13,698 nucleotides of DNA from CAYLJO01 sp964383905 (GTDB taxonomy: Bacteria; Acidobacteriota; Blastocatellia; Pyrinomonadales; Pyrinomonadaceae). Below, one piece after another: positions 7,567 to 13,600 of this stretch. The notes under the pieces were generated by a model. The model was not told the DNA's origin and did not search any database. It worked only from the letters and a program-made list of their open reading frames with translations. The position numbers were made by a program, and so were the translations under genes. Each line of letters opens with the position of its first letter. Within the stretch, counting starts at the first letter, position 1. The stretch spans positions 1 to 13,698 of the forward strand of contig CAYLJO010000172.1 in NCBI GenBank assembly GCA_964383905.1. The letters are read 5' to 3'.

Positions 7567-8798
7567 CTTTGTCCGTTGGCCCAGAGTTCAAGCACCGGCT
7601 TCAGCTCCGGAAAACTCAGCCCCTCTCCGCCACGCCATCTATATTCGCTTAAGCCCGTGATCCCGCTCCAGGTCGGATGGTAGCGGTCGTAAATGTCTTC
7701 TTCATCCATGCCACCCCAACTTCCGTCGCGGTTCTGATGCGACAGCAGGTACTCCATCCCGGTACGAATGCGCGGGTCATCGTTAGTCGCCCCCAAGGAC
7801 TTTAGTGTGTCCATGAACTCGCCCAGCATGTCCGAATCCCCTCTCCTCACGGCCTCTTTGAGGTTGGATCGCAGGAATACGAATTCCTGCGGCAGCCATC
7901 TCGGCGAGAGCCTGTGAACGCTATAGTCATCCAGGGTGCAGACGATGTGTGTGATGGCGAAGACCGTATCATAGAATTCAGGGTTGGCGCCGTTTTCGCT
8001 CCCCCGGTATGGTCGTAGAGTCGGCAGCCACTTAAGAACATTCGTGTAATGAGCGCCTAACTTGACACCGTAGCGGTCGCCCGTGTAGGTCGTAATCAAC
8101 GCATCGTACCAGACATCGTAGCGGGTCTTCATAGCGAGCGGTCTTTTGCACAGGGCACAAATCTTGCTGCCCCGAGGATTGCTCGCCCCGTCGAATTCGC
8201 ACTCATCCGGCACGTCGGTTGGCGGTGGCTCGCTGAGCGGGTCGAAATCAAGATAATCGCGCGCCGAGGAGTGAGCTGCCGCCCGCCGAATCTGTTGCTT
8301 AAGCTGATCACCGCGGACATTCAGGTGGTCTGCCGCGTCGCTTCCGAAGGCGAAATCTGAGACTGTGCTTGCGTTAGCATCCGGGGGAAGCGTGCGACGT
8401 TCACGTCGCCAGTGGTGAGCCCGCTCCACACCCATGCGCCGTGCCATCCGCCGCAGGTTTTCATCTTGAACCGTTGCCGAAAGGGTGTAGAAACACCACA
8501 GATAGTCGCTGCCATATTCCGAGAAGTTATCCGGGTCGCGGGCGGTGCGGTAGATGAACTTTAACCCGCGGTAAAGCGCGTGCGCCCGGTCGGTATCGGT
8601 GAAGCGAGCGGCGGGCCAGAGCGGACGCCCCGTTTTCTTGTGGCGAAAAGAGGCTCCGGTGTTGTGCGCCGCCTGCGCCCTGAGGTGAGGCTGACGGGAG
8701 ACGAACGCGTACGCGGCTCGAGGAGGGGTGATAGATGTTAATTGGAAGATCAGAAGGATGGATGGAATAATTGATTTAATCTGCATAATGAATTCCAT
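7563..8798 (-). CDS. Exported protein with a prenyltransferase/squalene-cyclase-like repeat, function unknown
   Basis: This is a 411-aa protein. Residues 5-31 form a signal peptide (MQIKSIIPSILLIFQLTSITPPRAAYA), so it is probably exported; ATG codons at 8798 and 8786 are both possible starts and neither has a well-placed ribosome binding site. Near the C-terminus, LLSHQNRDGSWGG (residues 351-363) matches the Q-x-x-DGSW signature found in alpha/alpha-toroid proteins such as squalene-hopene cyclases and prenyltransferase-type repeats. Only one clear copy is present, and the acidic DxDD motif of cyclases is absent, so cyclase activity is unlikely. A CALC pair (C214/C217) after C200 might bind metal or form a disulfide. 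The stop overlaps the zinc-ribbon gene (ATGA), so the two are co-expressed. The protein lies between carbohydrate genes and the replication module and could belong to either. Confidence 0.8.
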   Translation of the reverse strand: MEFIMQIKSIIPSILLIFQLTSITPPRAAYAFVSRQPHLRAQAAHNTGASFRHKKTGRPLWPAARFTDTDRAHALYRGLKFIYRTARDPDNFSEYGSDYLWCFYTLSATVQDENLRRMARRMGVERAHHWRRERRTLPPDANASTVSDFAFGSDAADHLNVRGDQLKQQIRRAAAHSSARDYLDFDPLSEPPPTDVPDECEFDGASNPRGSKICALCKRPLAMKTRYDVWYDALITTYTGDRYGVKLGAHYTNVLKWLPTLRPYRGSENGANPEFYDTVFAITHIVCTLDDYSVHRLSPRWLPQEFVFLRSNLKEAVRRGDSDMLGEFMDTLKSLGATNDDPRIRTGMEYLLSHQNRDGSWGGMDEEDIYDRYHPTWSGITGLSEYRWRGGEGLSFPELKPVLELWANGQR

Positions 8799-8851
8799 TC
8801 TCCATTGCTTCGGATCAGCGACAACCAGTTGCTCACTCCAACGCGGAGGTT

Positions 8852-9988
8852 TTACTCCGTTCGGCCCGTTCTATCAACCATAGATTGAGCCAATTCGTGT
8901 GCCTTACTCAAATCTTCGGGCAGCAGGCATCCGCCCGCCTCAACCTTCAACCCGTCCAAAGTCACATCGATGGGCTGTCCATGCACTTCGAGCATCGAGA
9001 TGCAGCTCTCGGCGACCTCTCTGATCCCCTCCGGCGAGAGGGGCTTTGCCTCAACCGGCGCGTCGCAGCTTTGGCCGACGTCCGGCCCAGAGTGTGTCCG
9101 CTGTGCCTTAGGGTTGACGACTCCATACCGTCTGAGAACATTGTATGCTTCGCGTTGCGCTACGCGCGCGGCCTTCGGTATTCCGCACTTCTCTAGCCAC
9201 TGGCGGGTCCGCTCGTGCTCGCGCGCGGCCGCCTGTTCGGCAGTGGTGCGCAGCGAAGGTTCTAATTCGCCCCTCAGGCGGCAGAGCAACTGATCCGCGG
9301 GGATGGTACTCGGCTTCGGTATTTTCGTGGCTTCGCCTTCCCTCCTCGTGATTGAGATTTTTGAATGGATCCCCGGCGGCGTTGAAGCTTCTGCCGAAGG
9401 GCTTTCGCCCCCAGTTCTGGCTTCCGCGCCGTTTTCCGGCGCGTGCCGGTTAACATCGGTGTCTAAAACCTCTAAATCACCGAAGGTGTCATTAAAGGCT
9501 GGTTCATTTAATGAAGCATGCTGTTTACTAAATGAAGCATGGTTTAACTCCAAAATTTTTACACCTCCGGTGGGCTGGCGCGTGCCGATGGATGAAGCCG
9601 CGCGATTTAAAAAGATCCGCAGCCCGACCCCATTTTTGCCTGCGAAGTAGCCGATGATCCCTTGATCATGCATCCAACTGATCGCTTTATGGGCCGTCGC
9701 GCTGGCGACACCCAGTTGTTTGCAGAGCACCACCCATGCTTTAAGCTGACCGCCGCCCTTTATCTCCGCTTCAAAGCGCAAAACGCCTTCTCTTTCCCAG
9801 TACTGGGCCGGCGCGTTAATGAGGCGGAGGTAGATTTTACTCATCAGCGGGGTCACCTGATCCGCTTCTGTAGAGGTGATGGCTGCAACCACGTCATTAT
9901 CGAGCTGGTGAAAGTTCTTGCGATACTCATTGGCGCCCAGTTGGGTTTTGCGAATGAACCGCGGCGCTTGAAGGGCCCGTGCAATCAT
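8852..9988 (-). CDS. Winged-helix protein, candidate plasmid replication initiator
   Basis: This 378-aa protein probably acts at the neighbouring repeat array. The start at 9988 is chosen for its ribosome binding site (GGGAG, 6 nt before the ATG); the frame stays open to 10069 but lacks a site there. Residues about 45-130 look like a winged-helix domain: LMSKIYLRLI, a LCKQLGVASATAHKAISWMH helix-turn-helix and a wing KNGVGLRIFL. Residues about 140-250 are low-complexity and Ser/Thr/Pro-rich, followed by a helical Arg/Glu-rich part (TAEQAAAREHERTRQWLEKCG) and a small C-terminal domain. It has no rolling-circle motifs and no evident second winged helix, so it does not fit the common Rep families that I know. 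The initiator role is inferred from position: AT-rich DNA, the palindrome array and an antisense RNA gene lie immediately upstream, and a partition operon beyond. It could instead be a transcriptional regulator or a partition protein. Confidence 0.75.
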   Translation of the reverse strand: MIARALQAPRFIRKTQLGANEYRKNFHQLDNDVVAAITSTEADQVTPLMSKIYLRLINAPAQYWEREGVLRFEAEIKGGGQLKAWVVLCKQLGVASATAHKAISWMHDQGIIGYFAGKNGVGLRIFLNRAASSIGTRQPTGGVKILELNHASFSKQHASLNEPAFNDTFGDLEVLDTDVNRHAPENGAEARTGGESPSAEASTPPGIHSKISITRREGEATKIPKPSTIPADQLLCRLRGELEPSLRTTAEQAAAREHERTRQWLEKCGIPKAARVAQREAYNVLRRYGVVNPKAQRTHSGPDVGQSCDAPVEAKPLSPEGIREVAESCISMLEVHGQPIDVTLDGLKVEAGGCLLPEDLSKAHELAQSMVDRTGRTE

Positions 9989-10013
9989 AGTCAACTCCCT
10001 GAAAATAAAAGGC

Positions 10014-10042
10014 TTGACAGCTATAGTGGAGGCGTGTATTAT
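10014..10042 (+). promoter_or_regulatory. Near-consensus sigma70 promoter of the antisense RNA
   Basis: TTGACA (10014-10019) and TATTAT (10037-10042) are separated by exactly 17 bp on the plus strand. Only one base differs from consensus, making this the strongest promoter in the window. It points away from the initiator gene, and no plus-strand protein gene lies downstream. The predicted transcription start is about 10049. Confidence 0.75.
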
Positions 10043-10048
10043 GTCCTT

Positions 10049-10147
10049 AAGGTTGAGACACACATCCACCGTCTCGCCAATGAGCGGGTTCTACAATTGA
10101 CCTGGAGCGCCTCGTCGCCAAACAACGCGCTTCAGGTCAATCTTTTT
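10049..10147 (+). ncRNA. Predicted antisense RNA opposite the initiator leader (copy-number control candidate)
   Basis: A transcript of about 100 nt is framed by the promoter at 10014-10042 and the terminator at 10096-10146. It should fold into a small 5' hairpin (GAGAC 10055-10059 with GTCTC 10071-10075) and a long 3' hairpin with a 16-nt loop. It lies wholly opposite the predicted leader of the initiator gene, so every base would be complementary to that mRNA. The loop of the long hairpin contains CGCCAA (10116-10121), so the mRNA loop would carry UUGGCG with a YUNR U-turn pattern; that hexamer is known from the antisense-controlled leaders of IncI- and IncB-type plasmids. The expected role is to pair with the leader and limit initiator synthesis. 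Promoter, stems and terminator are seen; the function is inferred from CopA/RNAI-type systems. Confidence 0.6.
10096..10146 (+). terminator. Intrinsic terminator of the antisense RNA
   Basis: ATTGACCTGGAGCGC (10096-10110) pairs with GCGCTTCAGGTCAAT (10127-10141) over 15 bp across a 16-nt loop, followed by C and five T (10143-10147). The one imperfect position, G10105 with T10132, is a G-U pair in a plus-strand RNA but an A-C mismatch in a minus-strand RNA. The structure is therefore best formed by the plus-strand transcript. Confidence 0.7.
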
Positions 10148-10185
10148 GTGGGCCTACAAATCAGACCCACCCAACCTTTCATCAC

Positions 10186-10214
10186 TTCATATCTCAAATA
10201 ATTAAATTTGTAAA
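10186..10214 (-). promoter_or_regulatory. Candidate promoter of the replication-initiator gene
   Basis: On the minus strand TTTACA (10209-10214) and TATGAA (10186-10191) are 17 bp apart in AT-rich DNA, just inside the edge of the palindrome array (first unit at 10233). It predicts a start near 10179 and a leader of about 190 nt that spans the whole antisense RNA gene. The -10 matches consensus at four of six positions. Confidence 0.4.
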
Positions 10215-10232
10215 TACCTATGCATAAAACCG

Positions 10233-10518
10233 TGCTACTGTAGCAGGGAATTCAACTACGGTGGCATAAAAAGCTGCTACGGTGGCAGAGATCTCTGCCA
10301 CCGTAGCAGGAATCACTACTACGGTGGCGCGATATACTGCTACCGTAGTAGTAGTTAATACCACGGTGGTAGGATTTACTGCTACGGTAGTACAAATTTA
10401 TGCTACGGTGGTATTAAATCGTGCTACGGTGGTAGTTTTTTATGCTACCGTAGCATTGATTTCTACTACGGTGGTATTAAATCGTGCTACGGTAGTAGTC
10501 TTTTATGCTACCGTAGCA
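10233..10518. repeat. Array of 14 palindromic 13-bp elements with an exact 21-bp period (iteron/centromere candidate)
   Basis: Fourteen copies of TRCYACSGTRGYA (the second lacks the first T) begin at 10233, 10254, 10275, 10296, 10317, 10338, 10359, 10380, 10401, 10422, 10443, 10464, 10485 and 10506. The period is exactly 21 bp without exception, so all sites face the same side of the helix. Spacers are 8 bp, mostly AT-rich and largely not conserved. Each core is a palindrome about a central S, T in the first copy; copies 1, 11 and 14 are perfect. Variation is confined to positions 2, 4, 7, 10 and 12 and to the edges, which are mirror positions, as expected for a site bound by a symmetric dimer. 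The array lies between the initiator gene and the partition operon and is the likely binding site of one of their winged-helix proteins, as an origin iteron set, a centromere, or both. Confidence 0.93.
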
Positions 10519-10592
10519 TCGATACAGCCGGTTGCAATAAAAGAAGAGTGCCGACACTGTGACAACTGAGTGCGGGGGACCGAGGGGTAGAT

Positions 10593-10611
10593 AAAACTCA
10601 ATTTGATTGAG
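10593..10611 (-). terminator. Weak intrinsic terminator after the partition operon
   Basis: On the minus strand CTCAAT and ATTGAG form a 6-bp stem with a 3-nt loop followed by TTTT. It lies about 70 bp beyond the stop of the winged-helix gene at 10681, where the partition operon should end before the array. The stem is short and AT-rich. Confidence 0.35.
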
Positions 10612-10680
10612 GCCGACCCGGGAGTCCAAGGACGCAAACGGTAAGGGGATAAGGATTTGAAAGGGGCATCAAAGCACCGT

Positions 10681-11493
10681 CTAACCTGGAGATATTTCAG
10701 GGCCATCTTCCAAATAGTACATGCGCTCGACCCGCTCTTCAGGTTTGAGGGGTGAAAAATGTAAGCGAAACACAGTTCCTTTTAACTGAGAGGTGTTCCA
10801 GGTTAGAGGTCTTTCGACAAACCCTTTATTTTCAAGCTGTTTAACGATGATGGCACACCATCGCTTTTTGAAACCACAGGCTTCGGCCAATTTAGCGGTT
10901 GATGTCAGACACTCGCCGCTGCCTCTCTCAAACGTAAGCTTAAACAGTTCTTTGATGACTCTTAACTGCCCCTCAGTTAAAAACGTTCCCCACTCCTTCT
11001 CAAAATCACCAAAAGACCTCGTTACTTTCGACACGCCGGCCTGAGGAGGAGTAGGTAAATGAGCTTTGATCAGCCGTTTGGTTGCGGAAGACGCCTCGCC
11101 GCGTCTGCTCTCATCACCCATTTTTTGCTCGTCATTGTTAGGACCTCGGACGGCCGCTGGACTCTTGGGCTCTGGGAAAGGTCTCCCTGCGCTTGGAGCT
11201 TCTTTTACAGTCGATGGGGCGCTTTGATCTATCTTTCTATCTGCTCGCGGGGGTGGTTCATCACTTTGATTAGCCGGCGAAGTTTGTGGCGGGGCCTCGG
11301 CCGGCGCAGACTGTTCTGCGCCTTTCGGTTCATCCCTACCTCCTACATTTTGCTGAGGAACTATGATCGGCCCGGATTTGAATGTCCCCGTCGGCGCGTA
11401 GAACTTCTTCATCACCTCGTCGGACGGGGTGACTTCGTCAGCCCAATCGGGAAGATCAACGTTGCGGTCAGATCTGCCTTGTTTCTTCGACAT
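10681..11493 (-). CDS. Pro-rich linker and winged-helix DNA-binding protein, candidate partner of ParA
   Basis: This 270-aa protein is not of a family I recognise. The ATG at 11493 is chosen over a TTG at 11511 in the same frame. Residues 1-45 hold a short N-terminal segment (LPDWADEVTPSDEVMKKFY), and residues about 46-160 are a Pro/Ala/Ser-rich, probably disordered linker. Residues about 165-250 form a winged helix: FLTEGQLRVIKELFKLTF, then LTSTAKLAEACGFKKRWCAIIVKQLENKGFV and a wing ending GTVFRLHF. The gene overlaps the parA stop by 26 bp, so it holds the place where parB normally lies, but it has none of the ParB motifs (no ParB/Srx N-terminal box, no ribbon-helix-helix). By position it is a candidate centromere-binding adaptor, with the N-terminal segment possibly contacting ParA and the winged helix binding the adjacent array. 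It could instead be a regulator or a second initiator. Confidence 0.75.
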   Translation of the reverse strand: MSKKQGRSDRNVDLPDWADEVTPSDEVMKKFYAPTGTFKSGPIIVPQQNVGGRDEPKGAEQSAPAEAPPQTSPANQSDEPPPRADRKIDQSAPSTVKEAPSAGRPFPEPKSPAAVRGPNNDEQKMGDESRRGEASSATKRLIKAHLPTPPQAGVSKVTRSFGDFEKEWGTFLTEGQLRVIKELFKLTFERGSGECLTSTAKLAEACGFKKRWCAIIVKQLENKGFVERPLTWNTSQLKGTVFRLHFSPLKPEERVERMYYLEDGPEISPG

Positions 11494-12274
11494 ATGCAAC
11501 GGGTTCCGCAACCGGCACGGCTGCTTCCTGCGCGATGATCGCGTCGGTCACGGCCCGGTAATCTTCGGCTCCTTTGCTATGTGAATCATATTCGAAGATC
11601 GTCTTTCCATGCGCCGAGGCCTGTCGAAGCTTCGCGTCCGAACGGATCGGGGGGAGGACTTTCGTCGCGTATCGTGATTCGATGACCTTCATTACCTGGT
11701 GGGTAATGTTCGTGCGACGATCAATAAAGGTGGGTAAAACTCCGCAGATATCGGCCGTATATTTGAATACTTTTTCAAGCTCGGCGGCCGAATCGAGGAT
11801 GCCCTTAGCGCCTTGCAGGGCCAGCCTGTCCATGTCAATGGGGATAATCAGTTCGTTCGAGTAGAGCAGGGCGTTATTGTGCATGACGTTGAGCGCCGGC
11901 GGGCAATCCAGCACGACATAATCGAACCCGGCCACCTCAGAGAGGCGTACGGTCAGGGCGAGCTCGCGACCGGGTTGGGCCGAGATAATGTTCTCGGCCA
12001 TCGCCGTACGCTTGTCCGAAGGGATAATAAAGAGGTTCGGGCGTGCTTCAATCACCACCTGGTCGTAGGCCAGATCATCGACCAAGAGGTTATAAAGAGT
12101 CGGTTGATTCTTGGCGATTTTGAGCCCCAACATATCCGAGGCGTTGCCCTGCTGATCAAGATCGATGAGGAGGACACGGCGGTCCTTAAGAGCAAGCCCG
12201 TGCGACAAATTGACGGCCGTAGTGGTCTTCCCGACCCCACCTTTAAAGTTCTGAATCTGAAGCTTTCTAGTCAT
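11468..12274 (-). CDS. parA: ParA-family partition ATPase
   Basis: Deviant-Walker ATPase that segregates plasmid copies by moving over the nucleoid. At 268 aa it lacks the N-terminal HTH extension of P1-type ParA, so autoregulation would have to come from another protein. Seen in order: deviant Walker A KGGVGKTT (residues 11-18, with the signature lysine), Walker A' VLLIDLDQQGNAS (about 34-46), Walker B YVVLDCPPALN (about 119-130) and the C-terminal motif KTIFEYDSHSKGAEDY typical of plasmid and chromosomal ParA/Soj. Its ATG overlaps the stop of the small HTH gene as ATGA, with GAGGG 9 nt upstream, and its 3' end overlaps the next gene. The three genes therefore form one tightly coupled operon. 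The family is certain; which protein is its partner is not. Confidence 0.95.
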   Translation of the reverse strand: MTRKLQIQNFKGGVGKTTTAVNLSHGLALKDRRVLLIDLDQQGNASDMLGLKIAKNQPTLYNLLVDDLAYDQVVIEARPNLFIIPSDKRTAMAENIISAQPGRELALTVRLSEVAGFDYVVLDCPPALNVMHNNALLYSNELIIPIDMDRLALQGAKGILDSAAELEKVFKYTADICGVLPTFIDRRTNITHQVMKVIESRYATKVLPPIRSDAKLRQASAHGKTIFEYDSHSKGAEDYRAVTDAIIAQEAAVPVAEPVAYVEETRQI

Positions 12275-12483
12275 TTATCATGCCCTCTAATCCGGTAACG
12301 AGTGGTTGATTTGAGTCGCTGCAAATAGATCTGGGCTGATCTGACGTCCATTTCAGACCAGATATAATATCCGTTCGAGTCTTTTTGAGGACGCGGTATT
12401 TTCCCCAATTCTAACCAGTTTTGTAGAGTACGCTTGGTGACGTTGATTAACTGAGCTACTTCGCCCGTCTTCCACTTTTGCAT
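12271..12483 (-). CDS. Small MerR/excisionase-like HTH protein heading the partition operon
   Basis: This 70-aa winged-HTH protein of the MerR/excisionase (HTH_17-like) type shows WKTGEVAQLINVTKRTLQNW, then LGKIPRPQKDSNGYYIWSEMDV and a basic tail (LKSTTRYRIRGHDK). That is a DNA-binding head without an effector or dimerisation domain. It is the first gene after the TTGACA promoter at 12526-12554 and overlaps parA by 4 bp (ATGA). Since this ParA lacks its own HTH, the small protein is the likely repressor of the operon, the job done by the ParA N-terminus in type Ia systems. It has no clear ribosome binding site, so expression may be low. An excisionase or recombination-directionality role is possible, but no integrase is present in the window. 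Confidence 0.85.
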   Translation of the reverse strand: MQKWKTGEVAQLINVTKRTLQNWLELGKIPRPQKDSNGYYIWSEMDVRSAQIYLQRLKSTTRYRIRGHDK

Positions 12484-12525
12484 AAGGGTTATTTCAAAAC
12501 CTTTCGCTGGTTCTGAGATGCAGCC

Positions 12526-12554
12526 AATAAAACAGAATGGAGAGCCGATGTCAA
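12526..12554 (-). promoter_or_regulatory. Promoter of the HTH-parA-winged-helix operon
   Basis: On the minus strand a perfect TTGACA (12549-12554) and TTTATT (12526-12531) are 17 bp apart, predicting a start near 12519 and a 36-nt leader before the ATG at 12483. Two bases of the -10 differ from consensus. The surrounding 245 bp (12484-12728) holds no other feature that I can support. Confidence 0.55.
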
Positions 12555-12728
12555 CAGTTTTTTACTTCAAGAAAGCGACATTAATAGGCGGATGGATTAT
12601 TTAGACCATATTTCAACCGGGTAAATGTTGGAAGGCGAGATGCGTCACAAAGAGCCGACAGGAACGCGGCGGAATCATGTAATCATCCAGGGTTTCTAGC
12701 CCGCCGAGTAAATTTCGAATAAAGCCAG

Positions 12729-13506
12729 CTAAATCTTCAGCTTGACCGGTCGCACCGGCTGTTTGCGCTTCTGTATCTTAGCCAGAACAGACCACAGCGG
12801 CTCGCTCGCGCGCAGATATTCGTCAAGTAGATCATCTGTGAGATCTGCGGGAGTAATCTCTTTAAGCGCAAATCCTAGCCTTTTGATCTCGTCATAGAAA
12901 AGGTGCGTCGGATCATGCGGGTCGAAATCTTCCAACTCAATTCTTGCAGCCAACGGACGCTGGATACCCGTTGGCTGCAGGCAGGGTTGTGCCGGCGACC
13001 CCGAGCAACTCTTTGACCCTCGCATGCAGACGCGAACCGGACCGCCTCGCCTGCACGTGGCTGCTAAGTAGGTCGGCCCGTAGACGACGCGCTTTTGCGG
13101 GGGGACTCCCAACCGTTGCGGTGTCAAACGGGCCAGTTGTTCGGTCTCGAAGAGGTTGATGTCACCGCGCGCGATGATATCCACAATATCAGAAGGGAAG
13201 TCGAGCACCCGCAGGTAGTGGTCGACAAAGCTAGCGAGATACGTCCCTCCGTTTCACGGACTAAGATGGCACGCAGAGGTGTGTCGGCAGTAGGAGCAAT
13301 TGGGCACGCTCGTAAGCTGACGGGCGGCCACGGCGAGTATCTGTGGCAGGGTACCGCTCGATGTGACGAGCGGCACGAAGCATGCTGATTAACTGCTGAT
13401 CGCTCTTTGGATCATCCTCGGGCAGCAATCGCCGCAACTGATCGAGCACGGCTCGCACAGCCGCGGGCGAAGATAGTGAGACGGGTCGGCGCTGCCGCCT
13501 GCGCAT
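12729..13506 (-). pseudogene. Multiply frameshifted gene, possibly a ParB-like or other DNA-binding protein
   Basis: Protein-like stretches run continuously along this segment but change frame at least four times. From the 5' end they are: RRRQRRPVSLSSPAAVRAVL to GRPSAYERAQLL (about 13506-13300); LRAILVRETEGR (13276-13240); YLASFVDHYLRVLDFPSDI to TEQLARLTPQRLGV (about 13240-13110); AKARRLRADLLSSHVQAR to HARVKELLGV (about 13098-12990); and IELEDFDPHDPTHLFYDEIK to the stop (about 12945-12729). One shift coincides with a run of six C at 13099-13104. Rejoined, the protein would be about 260 aa, basic at first, helical in the middle and acidic at the end. A region with the wording of a ParB-type HTH (IARGDINLFETEQLARLT) is present, but I cannot fix the family. 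Neighbouring genes are intact, so true decay is more likely than poor sequence. The start near 13506 is uncertain. Confidence 0.6.
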
Positions 13507-13600
13507 GATTCGACGGCCCAAGGGGTGATCCTCAGTTCCATAAAGTTTCACGACGGAGGATAATACACATAAAATCAGCAAATATCTCCCAAAATAAGCC

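Larger units (their letters stand above)
10186..10518. other. Candidate plasmid replication origin (AT-rich segment plus array)
   Basis: About 45 bp of AT-rich DNA (10186-10230), including AATAATTAAATTTGTAAAT, directly adjoin the 14-unit phased array, upstream of a winged-helix gene and its antisense RNA. Iterons beside an AT-rich melting region are the usual form of theta-type plasmid origins. I see no convincing DnaA box; the nearest is TTATCTACC on the minus strand near 10585-10593, with two differences from consensus. The origin role is inferred from layout. Confidence 0.4.

Noticed and set aside
7563..8798. Squalene-hopene cyclase or terpene cyclase.
   Set aside because: Only one Q-x-x-DGSW motif is present, there is no DxDD catalytic motif, the protein is about two thirds of the usual length, and it carries a signal peptide.
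9511..9541. Direct repeat AATGAAGCATG inside the initiator gene.
   Set aside because: It encodes the local peptide repeat HAS-x-x-x-x-HAS in the low-complexity linker and occurs only twice.
9662..10201. Plus-strand open frame of 179 codons opposite the initiator gene.
   Set aside because: It is antisense to a well-supported gene with a good ribosome binding site, overlaps the antisense RNA gene and its terminator, and has no recognisable domain.
10233..10518. The array as a CRISPR locus.
   Set aside because: Repeats are 13 bp and spacers 8 bp, both far too short, the repeats are degenerate, and no cas gene is present.
10282..10569. A 95-codon open frame across the array, giving a seven-residue repeat rich in ATV and TTV.
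   Set aside because: A 21-bp period is a multiple of three, so an array without stops yields a repeating peptide automatically. Variation follows palindrome symmetry (including non-silent positions 2 and 12), there is no ribosome binding site at the GTG start, and the upstream plus promoter is followed by a terminator at 10146.
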